Shown piece after piece: positions 1 through 8,330 of a DNA stretch of 42,741 nucleotides. This DNA is from Pseudomonadota bacterium (lineage in GTDB: Bacteria > Pseudomonadota > Gammaproteobacteria > CALCKW01). The translations under genes were made by a program, and so were the position numbers. The notes under the pieces were generated by a model. It saw only the letters and a program-made list of their open reading frames with translations. It was not told where the DNA came from and made no database searches. Every line of letters begins with the position of its first letter. Position 1 is the stretch's first letter. The stretch lies in the NCBI GenBank assembly GCA_039196715.1, contig JBCCUP010000037.1, forward strand, positions 1 through 42,741, read 5' to 3'.

Positions 1-91
1 GCGTCCCCGGAAGGCAGCCGATTTCAACTAGAAGGAAGAGTCTGTCTAGAGTTGTCAAAGAACAAGCACACGTGCGACGTATTAAATTACA

Positions 92-922
92 TCAGCACTG
101 ATGCATACATCGAAGTTTCATTTTTACATATTTTTTGTAGTAGCCTTCGCTTAGATGACTTAAGTGGTCAACCTTGTTAGTTGAAATGGCCATGTTAAGC
201 AAAACACTGGTATTGTGGGGTGAAATCTTTGAAGCAGCGTGCAGTAACTGAAGTGCGCTTTCAGCTGAACCGTTCTCTTGTTCAACAATCGCACGTTGAA
301 CCCAAATTGCAGGAACACTACGATTGCGTGCTAGCGCTTGGTCTAGCAACCTTGCAGCCCCAGATAGTTCGCGGATCTGCAGCAGTGCAGTACCTGCCCA
401 GAACCAAGGTTGCCAGTTATAATTCTCTTGAAGAAGTAGAGGTTTTAGAACGAGTACGGCCTTACTAGCGTCTCGGGACATAGTAAGGAGCCGCCCAAGG
501 AGTAATCTTGCCTTAGTATTGTTTGGCTCCTGAGATAAGACTTTCTCTAGCAGATTTGCTGCGATTTGTGGCTCTGTTGCCTGTAGTTGTAACGCACGAC
601 GAAAATACTTTTCTGCGGTTGTTTCACCGTGAATAATGCTGTTCGTGATTGGAATTTTGTCCAATGGAACATAGCCGACCACGGGCAGGTCCCGTGTTGC
701 GGTTTTGATTCTCGCGAAATTAGTGTTGTCTACTGTAGTGTTCTCGGTATCGCTACCTTCTATAACACTGTTGTTTCTTATTAAGCTGCGTAAGGAATTG
801 GTATTTTTTATCGTATGGTGCATGTTGGACACTGCCGTCTCAACCATATCTTCAGGAAAAACAGGTCGTGCGTGCATAATGCTGGTGACCAATGCAAGTA
901 TGCTCAGTAGCCGGACTATCAT
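92..922 (-). CDS. Secreted TPR-repeat protein, function unknown
   Basis: This 276-residue protein opens with a short hydrophobic segment (residues 1-19) that looks like a signal peptide, so it is probably exported. Residues about 35-100 are polar with no recognised fold. From about residue 103 to 245 there are four or five helix-pair repeats with TPR spacing (for example AEKYFRRALQL, AANLLEKVLSQEPNN, AARLLDQALARN, ALQLLHAASKISPHN). TPRs normally act as protein-docking scaffolds. The start is fixed by a strong GGAG ribosome site seven bases upstream of the ATG. Base composition is clearly less GC-rich than the flagellar genes that follow. Nothing nearby identifies its partner, and I do not assign a pathway. 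Confidence 0.75.
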   Translation of the reverse strand: MIVRLLSILALVTSIMHARPVFPEDMVETAVSNMHHTIKNTNSLRSLIRNNSVIEGSDTENTTVDNTNFARIKTATRDLPVVGYVPLDKIPITNSIIHGETTAEKYFRRALQLQATEPQIAANLLEKVLSQEPNNTKARLLLGRLLTMSRDASKAVLVLKPLLLQENYNWQPWFWAGTALLQIRELSGAARLLDQALARNRSVPAIWVQRAIVEQENGSAESALQLLHAASKISPHNTSVLLNMAISTNKVDHLSHLSEGYYKKYVKMKLRCMHQC

Positions 923-1333
923 CGTTTATCTCCTTTTTTAACAAGGCTTTAGCTTTTACTGGGGCATCGACTAAGTGAGCGTTTATCAACACTATCAGTC
1001 ATGTTGAATTGTGATTTAAAGGTGTCAATGAAGCCCAAGAATAAAATGATGGGATTATCTTGACTTCGGGCGCTGGCTGTTCAGTGTACGTCTATTTCTT
1101 TTGGATCAAACCGCTTAGATCAGTGCTGCCGCCGTCCATAGCACGTATCAGCGGTGAGTCCTTGTGCCATTTTTGGTTTATGGCGTTCGGGGGTACATGG
1201 TTCTTTTTTCAATTGTCTATTTCTCGGTTTATCAGATATGGCAGCGTGCCAATACCTAGCGCGTGTAGTTGATCGTTGTCTTCAGAATAACTTGTGCGTT
1301 TGGATTTTTTTTTCGTAAGCGCGTGGATCTTTT
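923..1333. other. Intergenic stretch without a recognised gene
   Basis: The DNA is AT-richer than the rest of the window. It holds the upstream region of the minus-strand TPR gene, including its ribosome site. A TTGACA-like hexamer lies on the minus strand near 1023-1028, but I see no good -10 partner at normal spacing. Short open frames here have no ribosome site and no recognisable protein character. Confidence 0.5.
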
Positions 1334-1489
1334 TCATCCTATGCGATATTCTCCGTCGGCCGTTTCGGGTGCAGCAGATGCTGAGCGGAGGAATAGGACG
1401 AAGCGCAATGCGATGTAACTTGCCACTGATATTGACGCGGCTGCCAGTGCGAGTGTCGCGTATGCGCGCAGATATGGTGGGATTTTCAT
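1334..1489 (-). CDS. Possible 51-residue single-span membrane protein
   Basis: A short frame starts at an ATG preceded by an excellent GGAGGAG ribosome site at five-base spacing, which is the main reason to believe it. The predicted 51 residues begin MKIPPYLRAY and contain one long hydrophobic stretch (about residues 11-35), followed by a short polar tail. This suggests a small inner-membrane peptide or an exported leader. An in-frame ATG further upstream, at 1531, has no good ribosome site. I recognise no family. It stands alone in low-GC DNA between the TPR gene and the flagellar cluster, so a chance frame cannot be excluded. Confidence 0.4.
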   Translation of the reverse strand: MKIPPYLRAYATLALAAASISVASYIALRFVLFLRSASAAPETADGEYRIG

Positions 1490-2423
1490 ATGTACTCCTC
1501 CAACGTTACATAACGGTTGTATCCACTGCATCGACTGCGTCCCCGCACATCTAGTCTGTCCCTCACCCTTGAGGGCTATTCCGGAGTTAGTTGCTGCGCG
1601 TTCGGTAACCAGCTTTGCTAACCGTTCTTCTCGTCAACGTAGAGGCACTATGACTTGTCAGAGGTCCCTACCGTAACGTGATGTGCCGTGTGCTGAGTCT
1701 GCCGTGGTGCTTTAGTACCTGGCTTGGTTGATGCCGTTGTATTTCGATTTCCATACTACGTGCAGGCGTTCGTACTATTGTCGCGAAAATAGATAACTTT
1801 CGTGAGTAACGCCTCCCCTCTGCTGCAAGAACAGAACCGTCTTGGGCATCATAGAATCTGCGATCAGAGCGACTTACTGCTCAAGAGTGTTTAAGAGTGT
1901 CCTACAAACTCGCGGCGCTTGTGTTCTAGCATTAATCGAATACCCACGGTCAATCGCTTTTGGTGAGGAGCTTCGAATGAGTGCGGGAGTTTTAGGCATG
2001 TGCACAAGTGTAGTGTCAGTTGGCAATTTAGCGGTGCGTCGTTTAGTAATCATCAGTATGAGATGTTGGATCTAAGAGTGTTTGTAGCTTCACAATGCTT
2101 CATTTTACAAACACATACACAACCGTCTTAGTGTATTCAGTGTTTGAACGAGATGATGTCTTGTACAAAGGGGTTCGTGGCAACAATCGTCGCGCAAACG
2201 CTTGATACCGCCATCTCGCTCGCCGAGTCTCTGCTGGCGCCAGCTTTGCGGGAGCAGCCTTAAGTTGCACATTAGCAGCTCAGCTGGTGACAACTCATTA
2301 GCTTTGTATGTGAATCCCATTTAGTGGCTTGCGTGGTGTGTTTTGAACAGATTGCGTTTGTAAGCGAACAATGGCTCGGCTGTGGACGATCAAGAGTGCT
2401 CGCTCTTTACCAACCACTGGCAT
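1490..2423. other. Gene-poor low-GC stretch before the flagellar cluster
   Basis: About 0.9 kb with no frame that I can defend as a gene. Frames of 60-90 codons exist on both strands but lack ribosome sites and look random. The word AAGAGTGT recurs near 1882-1900 and 2073-2080, without forming a clear repeat array. In related clusters this position, just upstream of flaG, is usually occupied by flagellin genes; I see no flagellin remnant. Confidence 0.5.
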
Positions 2424-2451
2424 TAAAGAATTGTCAGTGTACTGCCGTTAT
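2424..2451 (+). promoter_or_regulatory. Sigma-28 (FliA)-type promoter for flaG
   Basis: TAAAG at 2424-2428 and GCCGTTAT at 2444-2451 resemble the FliA consensus (TAAA, about 15 bases, GCCGATAA). The gap here is 16 bases and the second box differs at one position in its core. It lies about 145 bases before the flaG start, which suits a late flagellar gene. This is inferred from sequence only. Confidence 0.5.
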
Positions 2452-2595
2452 CGTGTCTGACGGGGCCGAGGCGCGTGGTTGACGCGTCCCCGTCAGGCAG
2501 GTCGTCGCCAGCGAGGGCGTCGGTTCGCCAAGGAATTCACTCCACCGGAAGGAAGGCCAGTCGGGTGTCCATTGGACACCACAGGTGAGAGAGTG

Positions 2596-3024
2596 ATGAA
2601 CAGAATTGCAGACATAGCGAGTGCAGGCGCGAGCTGGATACCGCACAACGGCAACCCCTACCAAACCCGGTCGGCCGCCAACGAGGCCGCCTTCTCCGAC
2701 GTGGACGCGACTCAACGGGCACGCCAGAGCGAAGCGGTCGACGACGGCGGCAGGCGCGACCCGAACGCACCTGACCAGTCGGCTCTGATCGAGCAGTCGA
2801 GCGAGCAGTTGGCAAAAAAACTGAATGACAGCCTGAAGCATCAGGACCTTGAGTTCAGCGTGGACAAGGACACTGGCAGCACCGTGATCACTGTGACCAG
2901 TCGACACACCGGTGAAGTCGTGCGTCAGATTCCGAGCGAGGAGGTCTTGCATCTGATGCGCGACGTGCAGTACCAGTCGGTGGACACCATGGATTCTGCG
3001 CGGATTTTTGACCAGTCCGCGTGA
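2596..3024 (+). CDS. flaG: Flagellar protein FlaG
   Basis: A 142-residue protein whose C-terminal half carries the FlaG signature: a beta-rich stretch (LEFSVDKDTG) followed by TGEVVRQIPSEEVLHL. FlaG family proteins are found beside flagellin and cap genes and influence filament length; they are not core structural parts. The ATG at 2596 is preceded by AGGTGAGAG. An earlier in-frame ATG at 2479 would add 39 arginine-rich residues unlike the family, so I reject it. The N-terminal half is low in conserved features, as is usual. It opens the cluster and is followed directly by fliS; the fliD gene commonly found between them is missing. Confidence 0.88.
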   Translation: MNRIADIASAGASWIPHNGNPYQTRSAANEAAFSDVDATQRARQSEAVDDGGRRDPNAPDQSALIEQSSEQLAKKLNDSLKHQDLEFSVDKDTGSTVITVTSRHTGEVVRQIPSEEVLHLMRDVQYQSVDTMDSARIFDQSA

Positions 3025-3092
3025 TGCCGTGAGCCGCTGACCTGTGCTGCGCGCCAGACACTGACGCAGAACCACAGGGATATTGGATTCAC

Positions 3093-3509
3093 ATGACCTA
3101 CCACGAGGCACTAGACGAGTACCGTCAGGTCGGCAAGGGAACCGGCGCCACGTATGCGGACCCGCACCAGCTCATTCAACTGCTCTACGACGGTGCTCTG
3201 GACCGGTTGGCCCAGGCGCAAGCGGCGATGGGACGGGAGGAGATGGCCGAATGCCATCGGCTTGTGAGCGAGGTGATCGGCATCGTGGAGGGGCTGGACG
3301 GGTGTCTGGACAAGGACGCCGGTGGCGATCTCGCAGACAATCTGCACGAGCTCTACGTCTACGTGATCCGGCGGTTGTTGCTGGGCAACCTCAACAACGA
3401 ACTCGGCGAGGCAGTCCAGGAATCGGTCGATTTGCTGCGTGAATTGCGTGAGGCCTGGGCGCTGATACCGGTCGACATGCGCGGCATCGAAGCAGACAAA
3501 GCGGGGTAG
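3093..3509 (+). CDS. fliS: Flagellin export chaperone FliS
   Basis: A 138-residue, mostly helical protein matching FliS, the cytosolic chaperone that binds the C-terminus of flagellin and keeps it unpolymerised until export. The family hallmarks are visible: an N-terminal Tyr-rich start (MTYHEALDEYRQV), the PHQLIQLLYDGALDRL helix, and the NLNNELGEAVQESVDLLRELREAW C-terminal helix pair, broken here only by family-normal substitutions. A GGA ribosome site lies just before the ATG. The gene sits between flaG and a FliT-like gene, six bases upstream of the latter, so the two chaperones are probably co-translated. Its client flagellin is not encoded in this window. Confidence 0.92.
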   Translation: MTYHEALDEYRQVGKGTGATYADPHQLIQLLYDGALDRLAQAQAAMGREEMAECHRLVSEVIGIVEGLDGCLDKDAGGDLADNLHELYVYVIRRLLLGNLNNELGEAVQESVDLLRELREAWALIPVDMRGIEADKAG

Positions 3510-3515
3510 AGCGTC

Positions 3516-3848
3516 ATGACAGAGCACCCCCCTGAGTTCAAAGCGCCTGAGGACGTCGCCCTGTTGCGCCTTGCCGACGACGTGTGTTCGGCCATCGAAG
3601 AGGACGACTTTTCCCGTGCCAATGCCCTGGCGTTGGAGCTCCAGACCACAGTGCGCGAACACCTCGAACAGAGCCGGGCGGACGCCCCGGAAACTGCCAA
3701 TTTATTGTCTATACTCCAATACGTCAGCGAGCGACAACGGCAGGCGCTGCGGTTGTCGACGCAAAAAAAACGCGACGTGGTGCAGTCGATGCGCACACAC
3801 CAGAAAGGCGTGTTGGGCGTGTCGAGTTACCTGAACCACGTCCGATGA
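3516..3848 (+). CDS. fliT: FliT-like flagellar chaperone
   Basis: A 110-residue predicted all-helical protein. Its size, charge pattern and position directly after fliS and before fleQ match FliT-type proteins. In enterobacteria FliT is the chaperone of the filament cap protein FliD and binds FlhDC; in Pseudomonas-type clusters a short protein in this place is called FliT or FleP/FliS-prime. Sequence identity in the family is low, so position carries most of the assignment. The ATG follows a purine-rich GGGGTAGAG. The cognate cap gene fliD is not in the window, so its client must be encoded elsewhere. Confidence 0.65.
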   Translation: MTEHPPEFKAPEDVALLRLADDVCSAIEEDDFSRANALALELQTTVREHLEQSRADAPETANLLSILQYVSERQRQALRLSTQKKRDVVQSMRTHQKGVLGVSSYLNHVR

Positions 3849-3932
3849 GAGGCACTGACTGATAGGGCAACGCACAGCTCTGCCGGTTGGTTTGCCGGAT
3901 CGCCGTCCAACAGACCACCGAAGTAGCGACAC

Positions 3933-5396
3933 ATGAGCAGAGCATCGCAATCACGCGCACTCGTCATCGACCACGACGTGAACCGCGCCGACCGGTTTGT
4001 CAACGTGTTGCAGTTCATCGACTGCGAGGCGGACGTCCTGTACTCCCTCGAATCGATGACCCAATCGCCGAAACTCGCCGAGTACCAGGTGGTGTTTGTC
4101 GCACAAAGTACCGACGCGCTGTCGACCGTCCAGGGGTTGCAATCCGAATCTGACAACCTGCCGGCCTTCGTGTTGTTGAACGACGGCGAGCCGAGCACAG
4201 CAGAGATGAGCGTGCTCGCAGGCACCTTTCTCGGCGTGGCCAAGCACGATGCGCGCTACCCGGTGATCAGCAATTTTCTGCACAAGGCCCAAGTCTTCTC
4301 GAAAAAGAAGAGCGCGGGCGAGCAGCAACCCAAGCGGGCCGGAAACATCGAGTTGTTTCGCTCGCTGGTGGGCAACAGTCGTGGCATCCGCTCGGTGCGC
4401 GAGATGATCGAGCAGGTCTCGCCGACCGAAGCTACTGTGCTGATTCTCGGCGAATCGGGTACCGGCAAGGAAGTGGTGGCCCGCAACATCCACTACCACT
4501 CTGCACGCCGGGGAAAGCCCTTCGTGCCGATCAACTGCGGCGCGATACCGCCCGATCTGCTCGAGAGCGAGTTGTTCGGACACGAGAAGGGCGCGTTTAC
4601 CGGCGCCATCACGGCCCGCCAGGGTCGGTTCGAGTTGGCCGAGGGCGGCACCATCTTTCTCGACGAGATTGGCGACATGCCCCTGCCGATGCAGGTGAAG
4701 TTGTTGCGTGTGCTGCAGGAGCGCAGCTTCGAGCGCGTGGGCAGCAACAAAACCATTGAGACCAACGTCCGCATTGTCGCCGCAACGCACCGCGATCTCG
4801 AAAAGCAGATTGCCAAGGGGACCTTCCGGGAGGATCTCTTCTACCGCCTGAACGTGTTCCCCATCGAGATGCCGCGCCTGCGCGATCGCAAGGAAGACCT
4901 GCCCCTGCTCGTGCAGGAGTTGATCACACGCCTCGAGCACGAGAAAAACACATCGGTCAGGCTCACCAACCAGGCCCTGTTGTCGATGTGCAATTACGAC
5001 TGGCCCGGCAACGTGCGCGAGTTGGCCAACATGATCGAGCGGCTTGCGATCCTCTTTCCCTACGGCGTGGTCGACGCGCGCGACCTGCCGAGCAACGTGT
5101 TTCACAGTGACGAAGACATTCCCGCGAACGTCAGTACGGTGCCCACCGAGAGCGACGATCTGGTCGGCAGTGTGCCGAGTTTTGCCGCCACGGCAGACCC
5201 GCGGTTGCCGCGAAACGGCATTGACCTGAAACAGCACCTGACCGAGATCGAAATCAGTCTGATTCACCAGGCGCTCGACGAAACGCACGGTGTTGTCGCG
5301 CATGCGGCCAAGCGTCTCGGTATCCGCCGGACAACGCTGGTTGAGAAAATGCGCAAGTACAGCATTCAGCGCTCGGAGCTCGAAGCGGCGTCATGA
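3933..5396 (+). CDS. fleQ: Flagellar master transcription activator FleQ
   Basis: A 487-residue sigma-54 enhancer-binding protein that switches on the flagellar hierarchy. Domains: an N-terminal receiver-like FleQ domain (about 8-125) lacking an obvious phospho-acceptor aspartate; LFRSLVG at 141-147, the linker motif that in Pseudomonas FleQ contacts cyclic di-GMP; an AAA+ domain with Walker A GESGTGKE (173-180), an intact GAFTGA sigma-54 loop (220-225) and Walker B IFLDEIGD; and a C-terminal Fis-type helix-turn-helix (AAKRLGIRRTTLVEKMRKY). It resembles Pseudomonas FleQ closely over the AAA+ domain. It lies between the chaperone genes and fleSR, as in Pseudomonas. With the cyclic di-GMP motif conserved, dual control of motility and surface attachment is a reasonable inference. 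Confidence 0.93.
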   Translation: MSRASQSRALVIDHDVNRADRFVNVLQFIDCEADVLYSLESMTQSPKLAEYQVVFVAQSTDALSTVQGLQSESDNLPAFVLLNDGEPSTAEMSVLAGTFLGVAKHDARYPVISNFLHKAQVFSKKKSAGEQQPKRAGNIELFRSLVGNSRGIRSVREMIEQVSPTEATVLILGESGTGKEVVARNIHYHSARRGKPFVPINCGAIPPDLLESELFGHEKGAFTGAITARQGRFELAEGGTIFLDEIGDMPLPMQVKLLRVLQERSFERVGSNKTIETNVRIVAATHRDLEKQIAKGTFREDLFYRLNVFPIEMPRLRDRKEDLPLLVQELITRLEHEKNTSVRLTNQALLSMCNYDWPGNVRELANMIERLAILFPYGVVDARDLPSNVFHSDEDIPANVSTVPTESDDLVGSVPSFAATADPRLPRNGIDLKQHLTEIEISLIHQALDETHGVVAHAAKRLGIRRTTLVEKMRKYSIQRSELEAAS

Positions 5397-5454
5397 TCCT
5401 GTCGCCGGTCTGATTCAAGGCCGGCAACTCACTGATTTTCGTCACAACATCGTG

Positions 5455-5470
5455 TGGCACTGAATCTGCA
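5455..5470 (+). promoter_or_regulatory. Sigma-54 promoter for fleSR
   Basis: TGGCACTGAATCTGCA matches the sigma-54 -24/-12 consensus, with GG at 5456-5457, GC at 5468-5469 and the required ten bases between them. Transcription would start near 5481, about 28 bases before the fleS ATG. FleQ-dependent sigma-54 control of fleSR is the arrangement known from Pseudomonas. Confidence 0.75.
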
Positions 5471-5508
5471 TCGACGGCAAGGTCCACTTTGCATTCGATG
5501 AGCAGTTC

Positions 5509-6543
5509 ATGCCGCAGCCCGCCAAGGCCGACGTTTCCGGCCACCAGACAGAAAGCGACACCTGCACGGCGACGCTGGGCGCTGCCGCTGAACCGAGCCC
5601 GTCCGCTGCCGGCGTCCCGGTATCCGCGATCCTCTCGGTTGACGCATCCGGTATCGTCTCGGCGAGCAACCGACAGGCAGCCAGCCTGCTGGGTCACGAT
5701 CCTGTCGGCGTGCCCTGGGCCGACCTCAAGACCCGGTGGGCCAGTGCCGACGGTGTCGGCACCACGGTCGCATCGGATGCGTTGCGGTACGTCGAATGTG
5801 ATCGGTGTGCCAACGGTGCCCACATGGTGGTGTTGGTCGAACACGACCGCGCCACGTGCGCGCCGTTGCGTGCCACCAGCGAGTCCGCCTCGGTGCTGGC
5901 GCACCAACTGCGCACCCCCTTGTCGGCAGCCACACTTTACGTGTCGCACATCGTCGGCGCTGCCGACCTGAACCCGCAACACCAGCGGTGGCTCAGCCGG
6001 ACCCTCGAGCAGTTGTCCGCCGCTGAGCGCATGGTGGGCAACCTCGCCATGTTCTCGCGCGACAGCGCGTTTGCAACCGAGACCCTTCGCCTCGCCGACC
6101 TCGTCGAGGGGCTGGAAGCCGGTTGCGAGGCCCACCTCCGGCGTGCGGACATCCGCTGCCGATACCGCGTGACAGACGAGGCCATGCCGTTGCTCGGCAA
6201 CCGCGTTGCGCTCGTCTCAGCGCTGTCGAACATCGTGACCAATGCGTGTCAGCACGCGCCCGGGTCACACCTGACCGTCACGGCCGGTCTGGGCGTCAAC
6301 GGGCGTGGCACGGTTGTCATTCGGGATACCGGACCGGGATTCCCGGCCGACCTGGACCTGGCTGCCTCGCAGCCCACCGACGAACTGTCGCTCAGCGGCC
6401 TGGGGCTGATCGTGGCCCGGCGCGTCGTCGAGCAGCATGGAGGCACGCTGGTCGCCTCAAACCATCCCGACGGTGGCGCACAGGTGTGCGTCGAACTGCC
6501 GCTTGCGCGCTGCGCAGCGGACAGTGTCGAAGTGTCGATTTAA
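5509..6543 (+). CDS. fleS: Flagellar sensor histidine kinase FleS
   Basis: A 344-residue soluble kinase without membrane segments. Residues about 35-110 form a PAS-like sensing region (AILSVDASGIVSASNRQAASLLG). The H-box VLAHQLRTPLSAATLY carries the phospho-acceptor His132. The ATPase domain follows, with the N-box NIVTNACQHAP (Asn245), the G1 box DTGPGF and the G2 box GLGLIVARRVVEQHGG. It should phosphorylate FleR, encoded 29 bases downstream, to turn on the second-tier basal-body genes. The start ATG lies just after a sigma-54 promoter; its ribosome site (GATGAG) is modest. The signal sensed by FleS-type PAS domains is unknown. Confidence 0.92.
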   Translation: MPQPAKADVSGHQTESDTCTATLGAAAEPSPSAAGVPVSAILSVDASGIVSASNRQAASLLGHDPVGVPWADLKTRWASADGVGTTVASDALRYVECDRCANGAHMVVLVEHDRATCAPLRATSESASVLAHQLRTPLSAATLYVSHIVGAADLNPQHQRWLSRTLEQLSAAERMVGNLAMFSRDSAFATETLRLADLVEGLEAGCEAHLRRADIRCRYRVTDEAMPLLGNRVALVSALSNIVTNACQHAPGSHLTVTAGLGVNGRGTVVIRDTGPGFPADLDLAASQPTDELSLSGLGLIVARRVVEQHGGTLVASNHPDGGAQVCVELPLARCAADSVEVSI

Positions 6544-6572
6544 GTGAACGGAACCTGTCTCAGGGGAGAGCA

Positions 6573-7940
6573 ATGAACAAGGCCCACATACTCGTCGTAG
6601 ACGATGATGCAGCAATGCGGCAAGCCATCGCAGACATCTTGCGTGACGATGGATTTGACGTTTCAGACGCCGCCAATGCGCACGACGCGCTGACCATGAT
6701 GCACAGCGCAGCGCACTACGACCTGGTGCTCAGCGACGTGCAGATGCGGCCGATGGACGGCGTCTCGCTGTTGAAGTCGGTGCGCGAAGCGCGCATGGAC
6801 GTGCCGGTGGTGCTGATGACCGCGTTCGGCACGGTCGAGCAGGCCGTGGAGACCCTGCAGGCCGGTGCATCCCACTACCTCGCCAAGCCGATCGAATCGG
6901 ACAAGCTGTTGTCGACCGTGCGCTCCCTGACCGAGCGCCGTGAAGCGATCGGTGGGGATTTCGTCGCCGGTGACGAGAAGACGCTCGATCTGCTGCAACT
7001 GGCGCGTCGCGTTGCGGAATCCGAAGTGTCGGTCATGATCAGTGGCCCCTCCGGGGCGGGCAAGGAAGTCATGGCCCGCTACATTCACAACAACTCGCAG
7101 CGCGCAGAACAGCCTTTCGTGGCGATCAACTGCGCGGCGATTCCGGAGAACATGCTCGAAGCCGTGTTGTTCGGCTATGAGAAGGGCGCCTACACCGGTG
7201 CTCACCGCTCCATGCCCGGCAAATTCGAGCAAGCCCAGGGTGGCACCCTGTTGCTTGATGAGATCTCGGAAATGGATCTCGGTTTGCAAGCCAAGCTGCT
7301 CCGCGTGCTCCAGGAGCGCGAAGTCGAGCGGCTCGGCAGCCGAGAGTCGATCTCGCTGGATGTCCGCATTCTCGCCACGACCAACCGCAATCTCAGAGCC
7401 GAGGTCGCAGCCAACCGGTTTCGCGAGGACCTCTTCTACCGCCTGAACGTGTTCCCGCTGCGCTTGCCGCCGCTGGCCGAGCGCGGTGACGACATCGAGC
7501 CGCTCGCGCGCCTGTTCGTCGCCAAGCACACGCCGGTCAAGGACATGCCGAAGCCGATCAGTGCCGCGGCGGTTGCGCGACTGCGACAGCACAAGTGGCC
7601 CGGCAACGTGCGTGAGCTCGACAACGTGATGCAACGTGCGCTGGTCCTGACCGAGGGCCGGGAGATCGGCGTGGCCGATATCCATTTTGAGGAGCACGAG
7701 CGTGCCCAACCGGACCACGCCGAGGAGTCGGCGTCTGCCGGTGGCGACAGCCCGCTCGGCAACACGCTCAAGAGCCGCGAGAGCGAAATGATCCTCGATG
7801 CGCTCAAGGCCTGCAACGGCAGCCGCAAGGCCGCCGCCGAGGCGCTCGGTATCTCGCCGCGCACCTTGCGCTACAAGCTGTCGCGCTTGCGCGAGCAAGG
7901 CATTCGCGTGCCGGAAGCGTACGGTTACAGCAACGTTTGA
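6573..7940 (+). CDS. fleR: Flagellar response regulator FleR (sigma-54 activator)
   Basis: A 455-residue NtrC-class regulator: receiver domain (about 5-120) with acidic cluster DDD, phospho-acceptor Asp55 in LVLSDVQMRP and the YLAKP lysine; AAA+ domain with Walker A GPSGAGKE (158-165), the sigma-54 loop GAYTGA (205-210) and LLLDEISEMD; and a C-terminal Fis-type helix-turn-helix (KAAAEALGISPRTLRYKLSRL). Tyrosine replaces the usual phenylalanine in the GAFTGA loop, a known tolerated aromatic variant. The ATG at 6573 follows GGGGAGAG. An in-frame start upstream would read through the end of fleS in the wrong frame and is rejected. Phosphorylated by FleS, it should activate basal-body and hook promoters, probably including those before fliK and fliL. 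Confidence 0.93.
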   Translation: MNKAHILVVDDDAAMRQAIADILRDDGFDVSDAANAHDALTMMHSAAHYDLVLSDVQMRPMDGVSLLKSVREARMDVPVVLMTAFGTVEQAVETLQAGASHYLAKPIESDKLLSTVRSLTERREAIGGDFVAGDEKTLDLLQLARRVAESEVSVMISGPSGAGKEVMARYIHNNSQRAEQPFVAINCAAIPENMLEAVLFGYEKGAYTGAHRSMPGKFEQAQGGTLLLDEISEMDLGLQAKLLRVLQEREVERLGSRESISLDVRILATTNRNLRAEVAANRFREDLFYRLNVFPLRLPPLAERGDDIEPLARLFVAKHTPVKDMPKPISAAAVARLRQHKWPGNVRELDNVMQRALVLTEGREIGVADIHFEEHERAQPDHAEESASAGGDSPLGNTLKSRESEMILDALKACNGSRKAAAEALGISPRTLRYKLSRLREQGIRVPEAYGYSNV

Positions 7941-7955
7941 GAGAGCACCTGACGC

Positions 7956-8294
7956 GTGGCATCACCAGTCAACACTGCCCGTTTGATGGGCCAACTCGAA
8001 ATGATGCGCGCCATGGCGGCGCAGGAAGTCGGCTCGCTCGAGCCCTCGGCACAGACCTTGTCGTCGCCAGCGGGCCAGTTCGCCGAGTTGCTCAAGGCCC
8101 AGGTGGACAACGTCAACCGCGCGCAGGATTCAGCGCGCGGCCTCGCCGAGGCCTTCGAACTCGGCGAGCCGGGTGTCGATCTGGTTGACGTGATGATCGC
8201 CGCGCAGAAGTCGCGCGTGCAGTTCGAGGCCCTGGCAGAGGTGCGCAACAAGTTGTTGGGTGCCTACCAGGAAGTGATGTCCATGCAGGTCTGA
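7956..8294 (+). CDS. fliE: Flagellar hook-basal body protein FliE
   Basis: A 112-residue protein matching FliE, the small adaptor between the MS ring and the proximal rod and one of the first substrates of the export gate. The conserved C-terminal half is clear: FAELLKAQVDNVN, then LVDVMIAAQKSRVQFEALAE and VRNKLLGAYQEVMSMQV. The start is a GTG 15 bases after fleR, preceded by GAGAG; an in-frame ATG at 7986 would shorten the variable N-terminus by ten residues and is possible. It leads the fliEFGHIJ block. I see no sigma-54 element in the short gap before it, so it may rely on read-through from fleSR or on a promoter inside fleR. Confidence 0.92.
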   Translation: MASPVNTARLMGQLEMMRAMAAQEVGSLEPSAQTLSSPAGQFAELLKAQVDNVNRAQDSARGLAEAFELGEPGVDLVDVMIAAQKSRVQFEALAEVRNKLLGAYQEVMSMQV

Positions 8295-8330
8295 TCGTTG
8301 CCGAGCGCGTAATGAGAGAGAGAACGATTC

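Noticed and set aside
220-468. 82-codon plus-strand frame
   Set aside because: It is antisense to the TPR gene, which has a clear signal peptide, repeats and ribosome site.
1842-2075. 77-codon plus-strand frame, considered as a flagellin or other remnant
   Set aside because: No flagellin N- or C-terminal helix pattern, no ribosome site, and the sequence is rich in Cys and Arg as chance frames are.
1882-2080. Recurring AAGAGTGT words as a CRISPR-like or repeat array
   Set aside because: Only a few copies, irregular spacing and no longer shared unit.
2105-2320. 71-codon minus-strand frame in the gene-poor region
   Set aside because: It has no ribosome site and its Arg/Cys/Leu mix looks random; no match to transposase or other families that I can see.
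3951-5303. 450-codon minus-strand frame opposite fleQ
   Set aside because: A His/Val/Leu-rich shadow of a high-GC gene; fleQ on the plus strand has all motifs.
5405-5426. Inverted repeat GCCGG/CCGGC after fleQ as a terminator
   Set aside because: The stem is short, the loop is long and no T-run follows.
6123-6572. Upstream extension of FleR
   Set aside because: It reads fleS in the wrong frame; the receiver domain begins at the ATG at 6573 with its own ribosome site.
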